Assembly: GCA_045106935.1 (NCBI GenBank)
Contig: JBGCFN010000016.1
Coordinates: 52,208 to 116,207, forward strand
Length of the DNA stretch: 64,000 nucleotides
Source of the DNA: UBA1858 sp045106935
GTDB lineage: Bacteria; Pseudomonadota; Gammaproteobacteria; UBA4575
Direction of reading: 5' to 3'
Shown here: positions 27,274 through 36,816 of the stretch, piece by piece
Numbering within the stretch: the first letter of the stretch is position 1
Layout of the letters: every line of letters begins with the position of its first letter
Notes under the pieces: generated by a model
Databases searched by the model: none
Seen by the model: only the letters and a program-made list of their open reading frames with translations
Told to the model about the DNA's origin: nothing
Made by a program: the position numbers and the translations under genes

Positions 27274-27770
27274 ATATGAATGTTGATGAACTTGTTAGCC
27301 GCCTAACTAGTCAAACCCAAGAATTAATCAATTCACTGGGAACGGATCAACCGTTAATGATAGGCATACATACAGGTGGAATTTGGATTGCTGATCACTT
27401 ACACCAAGCACTTAACCTAGAAAAACCTCTGGGCATTCTCGATATCTCTTTTTATCGAGATGACTTCAGTCGACTGGGACTTAATCCACAAGTTAAACCC
27501 TCTAAAATTCCTCTAGATATCACTGATGAGCATATTATTTTAGTTGATGATGTCTTGCATACCGGGCGCACTGTACGCGCTGCTCTGAATGAATTATTTG
27601 ATTATGGTCGGCCTGCGAGTGTTCATCTTGCAGTATTGATCGATAGAGGTGGGCGCGAATTACCTGTTGCTGCTCAAGTTTCAGGTAAAACAATTGACCT
27701 ACCCCCTCACCAACATGTAAAACTAACCGGGCCCAAGCCATTGAAGCTTGAAGTCATCACAACCAGCTGA
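27270..27770 (+). CDS. pyrR: PyrR, pyrimidine operon regulator / uracil phosphoribosyltransferase
   Basis: A 166-residue type I phosphoribosyltransferase. The PRPP loop is in IILVDDVLHTGRTVRAAL, and LIDRGGRELPVAA and the earlier SFYRDDFSRLG are typical of PyrR. In Gram-positives PyrR binds an RNA attenuator; in proteobacteria an RNA role is less clear and no PyrR-binding leader hairpin is evident before pyrB, which begins 40 bp downstream. It sits at the head of the pyrimidine block pyrR-pyrB-pyrC'-pyrK. Confidence 0.93.
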   Translation: MNMNVDELVSRLTSQTQELINSLGTDQPLMIGIHTGGIWIADHLHQALNLEKPLGILDISFYRDDFSRLGLNPQVKPSKIPLDITDEHIILVDDVLHTGRTVRAALNELFDYGRPASVHLAVLIDRGGRELPVAAQVSGKTIDLPPHQHVKLTGPKPLKLEVITTS

Positions 27771-27810
27771 TAGACCTAAACAAATCAACTAGAATCACGA
27801 CAAATAACGG

Positions 27811-28731
27811 ATGCAACACTTTCTAACAACTGAATCACTCAACAAAGATCAGTTGACCAGTATTTTAGATACGGCTGAATCTTTCACCAATGTTGATGGT
27901 GGCACCGTTAAAAAAATCCCTCTCCTCAGAGGTAAAACCATTGTTAATTTATTCTTTGAAGCCAGTACGCGTACACGCACTACTTTTGAACTGGCCGCGA
28001 AAAGATTGTCTGCTGATGTTTTAAATATAAATATTAACTCTTCTGCGACTGTCAAAGGTGAAAGCTTACTCGACACCCTACGTAATCTAGAGGCAATGCA
28101 TGTTGATATGTTTATCATTCGTCATCAAGATAGCGGGGCTGCAGAATTTTTATCTCGCCATATCTCGCCTCATATTAGCGTAATTAATGCCGGAGACGGC
28201 CGTCATGCACACCCTACTCAAGCCATGCTGGATATGTATACGATCCGCAAAATCAAAGGCAGTTTTGATAATCTCAAAGTAGCAATTGTTGGAGATCTTT
28301 TACATTCTCGAGTCGCTCGCTCACAGATTCATGCATTAAAGACATTAGGAGCTAAAGAGATTCGCGTGATTGCTCCTCGGACTTTACTTCCTGCACGCAT
28401 AGAAAGTTTAGGTGTGAAAGTCTTCCCTAAAATTGAAGCTGGATTAAAAGATGTTGATGTCATCGTCATGCTGCGACTACAAAAAGAACGCATGCAAGGC
28501 GCATTACTACCCAGTGAATACGAATACTTTAATTTATTTGGTTTAACCAAAGAACGTGTCGCATTAGCCGCCAAAGACGCGATCGTCATGCACCCTGGAC
28601 CGATTAACCGAGGCGTCGAAATTAGTTCAGATGTAGCCGATGGCTCTCAATCTGTCATTTTAGAACAGGTTTCATATAGCATCGCGGTACGCATGGCAAT
28701 CATGTCAATGCTAGCAGGGCATCAGACATGA
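27811..28731 (+). CDS. pyrB: Aspartate carbamoyltransferase catalytic subunit
   Basis: A 306-residue ATCase catalytic chain making carbamoyl-aspartate. The carbamoyl-phosphate site is FFEASTRTRTTFELA, with VKGESLLDTLRNLEAM, the HPTQAMLD segment and VMHPGPINRGVEI near the end. No pyrI regulatory subunit follows. Instead the stop overlaps an inactive dihydroorotase-like pyrC', the arrangement of Pseudomonas-type ATCase in which PyrB and PyrC' form a dodecamer. Expression is likely coupled with its neighbours. Confidence 0.95.
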   Translation: MQHFLTTESLNKDQLTSILDTAESFTNVDGGTVKKIPLLRGKTIVNLFFEASTRTRTTFELAAKRLSADVLNININSSATVKGESLLDTLRNLEAMHVDMFIIRHQDSGAAEFLSRHISPHISVINAGDGRHAHPTQAMLDMYTIRKIKGSFDNLKVAIVGDLLHSRVARSQIHALKTLGAKEIRVIAPRTLLPARIESLGVKVFPKIEAGLKDVDVIVMLRLQKERMQGALLPSEYEYFNLFGLTKERVALAAKDAIVMHPGPINRGVEISSDVADGSQSVILEQVSYSIAVRMAIMSMLAGHQT

Positions 28732-30008
28732 AAATTGAGATTAATAATGCACACATTGTAGACCCAGAAAACAATGTTAATAAAGTTGCCAATTTATATA
28801 TACATAACAAATCTATCGCGGCTGTTGATAACAAGCCAACTGATTGGACAGCAGATACCAGCATTGATGCAAAAGGAAGTTATGTATTCCCAGGCTTAAT
28901 AGATATTGCAACTCGACTAAGAGAGCCTGGTCAAGAACACAAAGCCACTATTGCTAGCGAGACCTATGCCGCTGTTAGCGGTGGTATCACCTCTGTCGTT
29001 TGCTTGCCAGATACCGAACCGGCTATCAATTCCCCGGCAGAAGTAGAACTAATACAACAGCGTACAAATGCTGCTGGTCATTGTCATGTGTACGTTATTG
29101 GCGCTCTTACCGCAAACCTTGAAGGTGCCATGCTTAGTGAAATGGCTGCGCTAAAAGAAGCAGGTGTCGTCGGTGTGAGTAATGTATTACACCCCATGGC
29201 TAATAATCTTGTGCTGAGGCGGGCAATGGAATATGCATCCAGTCAAGACCTCACCTTATTTTATTATCCTATGGATCATCATTTAGCTGCCAATGGGTGT
29301 GTTCATGAAGGTATGTCTGCCACGCGAATGGGATTAAAAGGAATACCCACCGCCGCGGAAACAGCCGCTGTAGGGTCATGTTTAGCTTTAATTGAACAAA
29401 CCGGCGTACGCATACATTTTTGCCGACTATCAACTCAACGCGCTTTGCAAATGTTAGAACGAGCAAAATTTGATGGTGCACCAGTTAGTGCGGATATCAG
29501 TGCCCACCAATTGTTTTTGAGTGATATTGATATCACAGACTTTGATGGAAACTACCATGTCATACCACCGCTTAGAGGTCGCACTGATGTCGCAGGTTTA
29601 CGACACAAATTAAATAGCGAGATTATCGTCAGCTTGTGTTCAGACCATCAACCTCATGAACGCGATGCCAAGTTAGCGCCTTTTGCATCTACCGAACCGG
29701 GTATTTCTGCATTAGAAACATTGCTCCCACTCGCATTACAATTAGTCAAAGATGACGTGGCAAGCTTAAGTGATGTAATTTCATTGCTCACATGTAAACC
29801 GGCAAAATTACTTAACATTAAAGCAGGTAACTTATCTCCAGGACAAGCCGCTGACTTATGTATATGCGACCCTACGCTTGAGTGGCAGCTAAGTGCAGAC
29901 ACTATGCATAGCCGAGGTAAAAATACACCTTTCTTGAATAGAAAATTTAAAGGCAAAGTGACTCATACTTTTGTCAACGGTAAATTAGTTTACGAAACAA
30001 CATCATGA
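28728..30008 (+). CDS. pyrC': Dihydroorotase-like PyrC' (inactive structural partner of ATCase)
   Basis: A 426-residue amidohydrolase-fold protein. Active dihydroorotases have D-x-H-x-H-x-R-E-P-G after strand 1; here residues 59-68 read DIATRLREPG, so both zinc-binding histidines are replaced by Ala61 and Arg63. The later HVST-type motif is CRLST, and no carboxylated Lys is apparent, though CSDHQPHERD near the end keeps the last Asp. It is therefore probably non-catalytic. In Pseudomonas the equivalent PyrC' is required to assemble ATCase, while active enzymes are encoded elsewhere. It overlaps pyrB by four bases and the next gene by four. Confidence 0.9.
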   Translation: MKIEINNAHIVDPENNVNKVANLYIHNKSIAAVDNKPTDWTADTSIDAKGSYVFPGLIDIATRLREPGQEHKATIASETYAAVSGGITSVVCLPDTEPAINSPAEVELIQQRTNAAGHCHVYVIGALTANLEGAMLSEMAALKEAGVVGVSNVLHPMANNLVLRRAMEYASSQDLTLFYYPMDHHLAANGCVHEGMSATRMGLKGIPTAAETAAVGSCLALIEQTGVRIHFCRLSTQRALQMLERAKFDGAPVSADISAHQLFLSDIDITDFDGNYHVIPPLRGRTDVAGLRHKLNSEIIVSLCSDHQPHERDAKLAPFASTEPGISALETLLPLALQLVKDDVASLSDVISLLTCKPAKLLNIKAGNLSPGQAADLCICDPTLEWQLSADTMHSRGKNTPFLNRKFKGKVTHTFVNGKLVYETTS

Positions 30009-30874
30009 ACACCCCCTCAATATTTGCTGAAAATGCCCTCGTGTTAGCACATGACGCATTACCGGCCTCACAATATTTACTACGTTTGCAAACTCCTAAA
30101 TGCGCAAAGTCAGTGCAACCAGGGAATTTTATACACCTTAGCTGTAGTCATGAAAAATATAGTTTAAAACGACCTTTTTCGGTGTTACGCAGCTCGATAA
30201 ATGAAGGCTGGATTGAAGTTCTTTATAAAATTGTTGGCACAGGGACTAAGCAACTTTCTGAAATAAACGTGGGTGACACTCTTCACTGCTTAGGGCCTAT
30301 TGGTAATGCCTTTACACCGTCAGCTCATTGTAAACGGCCCTTATTACTCGGTGGAGGGGTTGGCATTCCACCCATTTTATTTTTTGCAGAGCAATTAAAA
30401 AAGCACAACGATATCACTCCAATGGTCATGATGGGTTCTGAAATCCCATTCCCATTCAAAGTACAACCTTCAAAAATATTAATTGATGCGATGCCCGATG
30501 ACACCATAGCGTCTATGAGCTTGCTGGAAGATTTAAGCATCCCTTCCCGCTTGACCAGTAAACAAAATTATTCTGGCTGTTTTGATGGCTATCTACATGA
30601 ACTTGCAACAATTTGGCTAGAAAGTCTCAATGAAAAAGAACGGGCGGAAACAGAAATTTTTGCTTGCGGGCCTACTGTCATGCTAAAAGCGGTTGCACAA
30701 CTCAGCCAAGATTTTTCAATTTCTTGTCAATTATCTTTAGAAGAACACATGGCCTGTGCCGTGGGTGGTTGCGCTGGTTGTACAGTAGAAACAATTAATG
30801 ACGCGGGCATACACCAGATGAAACGTGTATGTGTGGATGGGCCTATTTTTGATGCGAAAGCGGTATTCCCCTAA
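30005..30874 (+). CDS. pyrK: Dihydroorotate dehydrogenase electron-transfer subunit (PyrK-like)
   Basis: A 289-residue ferredoxin-reductase-like protein. KRPFSVLRSS is the FAD-binding motif, LLLGGGVGIPPILFFAE the NAD-binding site and ACGPTVMLKAV the reductase C-terminal motif. A C-terminal [2Fe-2S] cluster is formed by C-x4-C-x2-C in CAVGGCAGC plus a Cys in KRVCVDGP. This matches PyrK, which passes electrons from class 1B PyrD to NAD. No pyrD is adjacent. The stop of pyrC' overlaps its ATG. The next gene converges three bases after it. Confidence 0.88.
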   Translation: MNTPSIFAENALVLAHDALPASQYLLRLQTPKCAKSVQPGNFIHLSCSHEKYSLKRPFSVLRSSINEGWIEVLYKIVGTGTKQLSEINVGDTLHCLGPIGNAFTPSAHCKRPLLLGGGVGIPPILFFAEQLKKHNDITPMVMMGSEIPFPFKVQPSKILIDAMPDDTIASMSLLEDLSIPSRLTSKQNYSGCFDGYLHELATIWLESLNEKERAETEIFACGPTVMLKAVAQLSQDFSISCQLSLEEHMACAVGGCAGCTVETINDAGIHQMKRVCVDGPIFDAKAVFP

Positions 30875-30877
30875 CTA

Positions 30878-32209
30878 TCACTTTGATGGTTGATCATCAC
30901 TAAACATTGATTTAACAGAATCAAAGAAATCATCTTCATCGTCTTCTTCAACAGCATCTTGATTTAGATCGTGATCCAAACTCACTTCTGAAAGTGATTT
31001 TAACTCTTCTTGGCCTTCATTATCGATATTTAATTCACTCAAATCAGGCAAATCTGTTGAGAGATCAGCTGAATTATCGTCATCGTTATTTAAATCATCA
31101 GCACTCAAAACTAGATCATCTTGATCATCGTGTTCGCCAACACTCTTAACACCCCCACCAAAATTAATTTGCCATTCTAGATTACTGCGTGAATCAGCAA
31201 AGTTCAGCGCATCATCCATAGTGATTCTTTCTGATTTATATAAATCATGTAAACACTGATCAAATGTTTGCATGCCGACAGCAGCACCTTTCTCCATGAT
31301 TTCCTTTATTCCACCAAACTCACCTTTTCTAACTAACTCAGAAATATAAGGCGTATTAAGCAGTACTTCCACAGCAGGGATACGACCACCATCGGTGGCT
31401 GGAATGAGACGTTGAGAAATAATGCCGGCTAGATTCAGCGATAAATCCATCAGAATCTGATTTCTTGCATCCGTAGGGAATAAATTAATAATACGATCTA
31501 ATGCTTGGTTAGCATTTACCGCGTGTAATGTTGTCAAGCACAAGTGCCCTGTATCAGCATATGACATAGCGGCCTCCATCGTCAGCCGATCACGTACCTC
31601 ACCAATCATGATGACATCTGGGGCTTCACGCATGGCTTCACGCAAAGCATTGTCATATGACAATGTATCTAAACCAACTTCACGTTGGCCGATAATTGAT
31701 TTTTTGTGCGTAAAAATATACTCAATAGGATCTTCGATAGTCAGTATATGTCCGCTTTGCTGATTATTACGATGCTCAATCATGGAGGCTAATGAGGTCG
31801 ATTTTCCGGAACCAGTTGAACCTACCACAAGAATGAGACCATTCTTTTTCATCACCATACTTCTCAAGATTTCAGGTAGCCCTAATTTTTCAAGACTAGG
31901 AATTTCATGCTTGATATAGCGGATTACCAATGACACTTCCCCGCGCTGGTAATAAATATTCACACGGTAACGACCACCACCCATGATTGAAATACCAAGA
32001 TTCATTTCCTTGGTCAATTCAAAATCTTTAATTTGTTGCTCATTCATAATTTCATAAGCAATCTTTTTTGCTGTACCAGGTTGCAACGGTGATTTAGAAA
32101 TCTTCTGAGTCACACCATTTACCTTCATGCAAACAGCTGCACCAGTGGTAAAAAACAAATCTGATGCGCCCTTTTCAGCCATCAGTTTTAAATATGGATT
32201 TACTTTCAT
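30878..32209 (-). CDS. Third PilT/PilU-family ATPase with acidic C-terminal tail
   Basis: A 443-residue hexameric retraction-type ATPase. Walker A is GSTGSGKST (130-138), the Asp box HILTIEDPIEYIF, Walker B PDVIMIGEVRD and the His box GHLCLTTLH. It resembles PilU more than PilT, as it lacks PilT's AIRNLIRE motif. Residues 358-443 are an extra tail with 32 Asp/Glu and only three Lys, ending in EEDDEDDFFDSVKSMF. Such a tail is not usual in PilU and may bind partners. It is the last gene in the pilT-pilU-x run, 27 bp after pilU, and converges with pyrK. A second PilU is the best description. Confidence 0.85.
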   Translation of the reverse strand: MKVNPYLKLMAEKGASDLFFTTGAAVCMKVNGVTQKISKSPLQPGTAKKIAYEIMNEQQIKDFELTKEMNLGISIMGGGRYRVNIYYQRGEVSLVIRYIKHEIPSLEKLGLPEILRSMVMKKNGLILVVGSTGSGKSTSLASMIEHRNNQQSGHILTIEDPIEYIFTHKKSIIGQREVGLDTLSYDNALREAMREAPDVIMIGEVRDRLTMEAAMSYADTGHLCLTTLHAVNANQALDRIINLFPTDARNQILMDLSLNLAGIISQRLIPATDGGRIPAVEVLLNTPYISELVRKGEFGGIKEIMEKGAAVGMQTFDQCLHDLYKSERITMDDALNFADSRSNLEWQINFGGGVKSVGEHDDQDDLVLSADDLNNDDDNSADLSTDLPDLSELNIDNEGQEELKSLSEVSLDHDLNQDAVEEDDEDDFFDSVKSMFSDDQPSK

Positions 32210-32236
32210 AGTCTTTACAATGCTACTGTTAAATAT

Positions 32237-33403
32237 TTAGCCAACCATGCCTGATTCTTCAGCATCTTCTTCTACGGTTAATGTTTCTAAGCCATCGAGT
32301 AAATCTGTTGCTTTTGATTTCTTACCCTCAAGTTTCAAGCGCAAACGTAAATCATTCACCGAATCAGCATTGCGCAAGCCATCCTCAACCGTAATTAAAT
32401 CTTCTTCAATCAAATCAAATAAATGTTGATCAAATGTTTGCATGCCTAATTCTCTTGACTTAGATACTAACGCTTTCATTTTAGGCACATCACCTTTAAA
32501 GATAAGATCAGCCATCAGTGGAGAATTAATTAATATTTCAATGGCAGGTACACGTCCGTCAGACTCCTTAATCGGCAACAATCGTTGTGAAACAATTGCT
32601 TTAAGGTTCAGCGAAAGATCCATCAACAACTGAGCGCGTCTCTCTTCAGGGAAAAAGTTAATAATTCTATCTAATGCTTGGTTAGTACTATTTGCGTGCA
32701 AGGTGGCTAAACATAGATGCCCAGTTTCTGCGAAAGCCACTGCATGCTCCATTGTTTCTCGGTCACGAATCTCACCAATTAAAATAACATCTGGCGCCTG
32801 TCTCAGCGTATTTTTTAATGCTATCTCAAATGTTTCCGTATCCACGCCAACTTCACGTTGGGTCACAATACAATTACGATGTTTATGAACAAATTCAATT
32901 GGATCTTCAATGGTAATAATATGGCCTTGACTATGTTCATTACGATACCCTAACATCGCAGCCAATGAAGTTGATTTACCACACCCTGTTCCCCCGACAA
33001 AGATCACAAGACCATGCTTAGTCATTGAGATATCTTTAATAATCGTGGGCAGTTTTAATTCTTCAATCGAAGGTATTTCAGAGTTGATTACACGCAATAC
33101 CATCCCTGAGCTATTACGCTGCATAAATGCATTAACACGAAAACGTGAGATATTTGGCAGACTAATCGCAAAATTACACTCTTGCGTTTCCTCATACTCA
33201 CGAATTTGTCGATCATTCATTATCGCTCGCACTAACACCTGAGCATGCGATGCAGTTAATGGCTGATTAGTAATTGGCGTTAGCTTTCCATCAAGCTTCA
33301 TTGATGGTGGCGCACCCACAGTAATAAACAAATCTGACCCGCCTTTTTGCAACATATTACGCAGCAGGTCGTGCATAAATGTGATGGCCTTATCTCTATC
33401 CAT
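32237..33403 (-). CDS. pilU: PilU, accessory twitching-motility ATPase
   Basis: A 388-residue PilU. Walker A is VGGTGCGKST (136-145), Asp box HIITIEDPIEFVHKH, Walker B APDVILIGEIRD and His box GHLCLATLHANS. The C-terminus is extended with a modest acidic end (EEDAEESGMVG). PilU helps PilT retract type IV pili under load and in several species works only with PilT. It starts 27 bp downstream of pilT on the same strand. Gene order and length agree with Pseudomonas pilT-pilU. Confidence 0.92.
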   Translation of the reverse strand: MDRDKAITFMHDLLRNMLQKGGSDLFITVGAPPSMKLDGKLTPITNQPLTASHAQVLVRAIMNDRQIREYEETQECNFAISLPNISRFRVNAFMQRNSSGMVLRVINSEIPSIEELKLPTIIKDISMTKHGLVIFVGGTGCGKSTSLAAMLGYRNEHSQGHIITIEDPIEFVHKHRNCIVTQREVGVDTETFEIALKNTLRQAPDVILIGEIRDRETMEHAVAFAETGHLCLATLHANSTNQALDRIINFFPEERRAQLLMDLSLNLKAIVSQRLLPIKESDGRVPAIEILINSPLMADLIFKGDVPKMKALVSKSRELGMQTFDQHLFDLIEEDLITVEDGLRNADSVNDLRLRLKLEGKKSKATDLLDGLETLTVEEDAEESGMVG

Positions 33404-33430
33404 AATCTCTTATACTAAATTCTTATGTAA

Positions 33431-34465
33431 TTAAAAATCATCTTTGTTAGCTGCACGACGACGAGCCTCTTCTTTACTAATAAGGCCTTTTGCTTGGATC
33501 TCTTTCAAACACTGATCCAATGTTTGCATACCAACACCTTGACTGGTCTGTATTGATGAATACATCTGGGCAATTTTATCTTCACGAATCAAATTACGAA
33601 TAGCGGGAGAGCCGAGCATAATTTCATGTGCGGCAATACGTCCTCCTCCTATTTTTCTACACAAGGTCTGTGAAACAACTGCACGCAATGATTCAGATAG
33701 CATTGATCGAACCATATCTTTTTCAGTCGCTGGGAATACATCGACAATTCTATCGATGGTTTTTGCGGCAGAACTTGTATGTAACGTACCGAATACCAAA
33801 TGGCCTGTTTCAGCAGCGGTCAATGCTAATCGTATTGTCTCTAAATCTCGTAATTCACCTACTAGAATTGTGTCAGGATCTTCACGCAAAGCTGATCTTA
33901 ATGCTTCATTGAAACCTAGTGTGTCACGATGCACTTCACGCTGATTGATTAAACTTTTCTTACTTTCATGCACAAACTCAATAGGGTCTTCAATCGTGAG
34001 AATGTGTTCATATTCATTTTCGTTTTTATGATTGATCATGGCAGCCAAAGTCGTTGACTTACCAGATCCCGTAGGGCCTGTTACCAATACTAACCCACGC
34101 GGATAAGATGAAATATCAGTGAAAATTCTTGGGCAATCTAATTCTTCTAGCGTCAGAATATTGGTTGGAATAGTTCTAAAAACAGCTCCCGCACCACGAC
34201 TTTGATTAAATGCATTGACACGAAATCGTGCCAGACCAGGAATTTCAAATGAAAAGTCAGTTTCTAGGAATTCTTCATAATCCTTACGCTGTTTATCATT
34301 CATGATGTCATACACCATGGAATGAACTTCTTTATGCTCCATTAATGGCACATTAATTCTTCGCACATCCCCGTCGACTCTAATCATCGGTGGGACACCA
34401 GCAGAAAGATGTAGGTCTGAGGCTCCATTTTTAACAGAGAAAGCCAACAGCTGTGATATATCCAC
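33431..34465 (-). CDS. pilT: PilT, type IV pilus retraction ATPase
   Basis: A 344-residue PilT. Walker A GPTGSGKST (130-138), Asp box HILTIEDPIEFVHES, Walker B DPDTILVGELRD, His box TGHLVFGTLHTSS and the retraction-specific AIRNLIRE are all present. PilT disassembles the pilus fibre at the inner membrane to power twitching and DNA uptake. The start is GTG at 34465, supported by AAAGGAG five bases upstream. It leads a three-gene leftward run of related ATPases and is divergent from yggS. The Pil-Chp operon 10 kb away presumably governs its activity. Confidence 0.95.
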   Translation of the reverse strand: MDISQLLAFSVKNGASDLHLSAGVPPMIRVDGDVRRINVPLMEHKEVHSMVYDIMNDKQRKDYEEFLETDFSFEIPGLARFRVNAFNQSRGAGAVFRTIPTNILTLEELDCPRIFTDISSYPRGLVLVTGPTGSGKSTTLAAMINHKNENEYEHILTIEDPIEFVHESKKSLINQREVHRDTLGFNEALRSALREDPDTILVGELRDLETIRLALTAAETGHLVFGTLHTSSAAKTIDRIVDVFPATEKDMVRSMLSESLRAVVSQTLCRKIGGGRIAAHEIMLGSPAIRNLIREDKIAQMYSSIQTSQGVGMQTLDQCLKEIQAKGLISKEEARRRAANKDDF

Positions 34466-34716
34466 TTAGACTCCTTTCAAGTTACGCTATACAATCCGGT
34501 GTACATGTTGATTTTGTGGCACCCCAATCAGGATATATGGGGCACAACTAAATCCATTGGCGACTACTATATAACGTCATTCGTACGATTCGCGTAATTA
34601 GGCAGTAGTATGCGACAAGCAAACACATTGTAACGATAAACAGAGTCACGACAGTACGCACTCCTGCGCCTTTTCTATATTTTGACGCTACCCACTGACT
34701 TCTCAAGAACTACACT

Positions 34717-35412
34717 ATGACTACAGTAAATCTAGCTAACAACCTGGCTACAGTCCGTGATCAAATTTTACAGTCTTGCCAACGCCATCATCGTAGCAGT
34801 GACGATGTTTGTTTAATTGCTGTAAGCAAAACACGTAGCGAACAAGAAATTCGGGATGTAGCAAGAGAAGGCCAAATCCATTTTGGTGAAAACTATGTCC
34901 AGGAGTCTGTAGACAAAATAGCTAAAATTACCGATATTGAGTTAGTGTGGCATTTCATCGGGCCAATCCAAAAAAATAAAACTAAATTAATTGCTGAACA
35001 CTTTAGCTGGGTACACAGTATTGACAGAGAATCAGTTGCTGTTCGACTAAACAATCAACGCCCAACTAATATGCCTGCATTAAATATTTGTTTACAAATA
35101 AATATCGATGACGAAAATAGCAAGTCTGGCATTGCCGCTTCCAAACTCATCCCCTTGGCAGAATCAATTCAACAATTACCGAATTTGAAATTACGCGGAT
35201 TAATGGCCATCCCAAGCGCTAGCGATAATTTTGATCAACAATCGGCATCTTTCCAAAAAATGGCAGATCTGCTCGTTGAGCTCAAACAGAATCACTTAGA
35301 AGCTGATACCTTATCTATGGGCATGAGTAACGACTACGATGCAGCTATCGCTTGTGGCGCAACCATGGTAAGAATTGGCACTGCAATATTTGGCCCACGC
35401 CACTACTCATGA
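34717..35412 (+). CDS. yggS: PLP homeostasis protein, YggS/PROSC family
   Basis: A 231-residue single-domain PLP-binding protein of the alanine-racemase fold type. The PLP lysine is K38 in LIAVSKTRS. FGENYVQE, WHFIGPIQKNK and SMGMSNDYDAAIACG are conserved. YggS/PLPBP buffers pyridoxal phosphate rather than racemising amino acids. It heads a rightward run yggS-proC-yggT that is conserved with pilT divergent in Pseudomonas. Start ATG at 34717; there is no obvious ribosome-binding site. Confidence 0.95.
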   Translation: MTTVNLANNLATVRDQILQSCQRHHRSSDDVCLIAVSKTRSEQEIRDVAREGQIHFGENYVQESVDKIAKITDIELVWHFIGPIQKNKTKLIAEHFSWVHSIDRESVAVRLNNQRPTNMPALNICLQINIDDENSKSGIAASKLIPLAESIQQLPNLKLRGLMAIPSASDNFDQQSASFQKMADLLVELKQNHLEADTLSMGMSNDYDAAIACGATMVRIGTAIFGPRHYS

Positions 35413-35424
35413 AACAATACGCAT

Positions 35425-36264
35425 ATGAACAGTACTGACAATCAATCTATTTTATTTATTGGTGCGGGCAATATGGGTACCAGTATTGCCTCAGGGTTGC
35501 TGGCTAAACAATGGACGGCAAATAAAATCACCTTTTGCGATCATGACCATTCTAGACATGAAGCACTTCGCCAATCATTCCCAGATTGCACTATTGTGAG
35601 CGAACCTTCAGAAGCAACCATGCCAATCAAAATTGTTCTACTGGCAGTCAAACCCAATGATATGCAAGCGGTTTGCCAGACACTCTCTTTGATGGGCCTG
35701 CCTAAAGATACACTATTCATTTCGATTGCCGCGGGCGTTCCCGTGAGTGCATTTCAACAATGGCTGGGTAACCAAGCCATAATTGTTCGCACGATGCCCA
35801 ATACGCCTGCAGCGATAGGTTCAGGCATGACAGGCCTTTATAGTAGCCCTAGCATTGACGAGAAAGATAAAGCATTAGCCGATCAAATTTTGGGGGCGGT
35901 TGGTGCCACTATCTGGGTCGAGAAAGAAACAATGTTAGATGCTGTAACTGCTCTATCTGGAAGTGGTCCGGCTTATCTTTTTTACTTAATGGAGTGCTTG
36001 CAAAAAAGCGGTAAAGCATTAGGTTTAAATGCCGAAGATAGTTACACACTGACATTACAGACCATGCTTGGCGCCGCACAGCTTGCTCATCAACAAACAC
36101 TTGATTTTCAAACACTACGCGCAAATGTCACTTCTAAAGGGGGCACAACGGAACAAGCAATTAATTGTTTTATCCAAAATGACATGGAAAAAATAGTCGA
36201 TAGCGCGGTGAAAGCCGCTTGTGAAAAGGCCAGTGAAATCAGTCAATCGTTTAATAAGGAATAG
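35425..36264 (+). CDS. proC: Pyrroline-5-carboxylate reductase
   Basis: A 279-residue ProC, the last step of proline synthesis, reducing pyrroline-5-carboxylate with NAD(P)H. The Rossmann motif is FIGAGNMGTSIASGLL. AVKPNDMQAV, VRTMPNTPAAIGSGMTGLY and the substrate-binding ALSGSGPAYLFYLME follow, and TSKGGTTEQAI is in the C-terminal helical domain. It lies 12 bp after yggS and ends three bases before yggT, consistent with one operon. Confidence 0.96.
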   Translation: MNSTDNQSILFIGAGNMGTSIASGLLAKQWTANKITFCDHDHSRHEALRQSFPDCTIVSEPSEATMPIKIVLLAVKPNDMQAVCQTLSLMGLPKDTLFISIAAGVPVSAFQQWLGNQAIIVRTMPNTPAAIGSGMTGLYSSPSIDEKDKALADQILGAVGATIWVEKETMLDAVTALSGSGPAYLFYLMECLQKSGKALGLNAEDSYTLTLQTMLGAAQLAHQQTLDFQTLRANVTSKGGTTEQAINCFIQNDMEKIVDSAVKAACEKASEISQSFNKE

Positions 36265-36267
36265 TCG

Positions 36268-36816
36268 ATGCACGCAGCTAATAATGTTCTCACCTTCTTG
36301 ATTCATACCTTATTTACGCTCTATATAGGGGCAATCTTGATCCGGATGATTCTGTCTGCTACACGCGCAGATTTTTATAATCCAATTTCACAATTTTTAG
36401 TCACGATCACTAACCCAGTTTTAGTTCCTTTAAGAAAGGTAATACCCAGCATAGGCCCGATTGACACTGCCAGTTGGGTACTGGTACTCGGCTTAAAGGC
36501 GTTGGAAGTATTTTTACTTTTTTATTTAAAAGGATTGCAGCCAAGCATCGATATATTGATCCTCAGCACTATTCTTCAAGTCATCATTATGCTTATTTCA
36601 ATCTTTTTATATGCCGTCATTATTAGAGCCATTCTAAGCTGGTTCGCTGGCATGAGCATGGGGAATAATCCTATATTATCGCTATTAAACTCTATTACCG
36701 AACCAGTATTAGCACCTGTGCGCAAGGTACTGCCTCCCGTTGGCATGTTTGATCTCTCTGCCATGGTAGTTATTTTAATCTTGTATTCAATTCTGATTGC
36801 TTTACGTTCTATTTGA
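36268..36816 (+). CDS. yggT: YggT-family membrane protein
   Basis: A 182-residue integral membrane protein with two YggT repeats, each with two hydrophobic helices. The repeat signatures are FYNPISQFLVTITNPVLVPLRKVIP and the matching NPILSLLNSITEPVLAPVRKVLP (given here in part), showing an internal duplication. The family is linked to osmotic or K+ stress in E. coli and to division or organelle positioning in plastids and cyanobacteria; its molecular function is not settled. Start ATG at 36268 follows AAGGAA. Confidence 0.92.
   Translation: MHAANNVLTFLIHTLFTLYIGAILIRMILSATRADFYNPISQFLVTITNPVLVPLRKVIPSIGPIDTASWVLVLGLKALEVFLLFYLKGLQPSIDILILSTILQVIIMLISIFLYAVIIRAILSWFAGMSMGNNPILSLLNSITEPVLAPVRKVLPPVGMFDLSAMVVILILYSILIALRSI

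Noticed and set aside
34520..34550. Possible terminator with CCCC and GGGG arms upstream of pilT
   Set aside because: Only four bases pair in register, and there is no T-run in a useful place.
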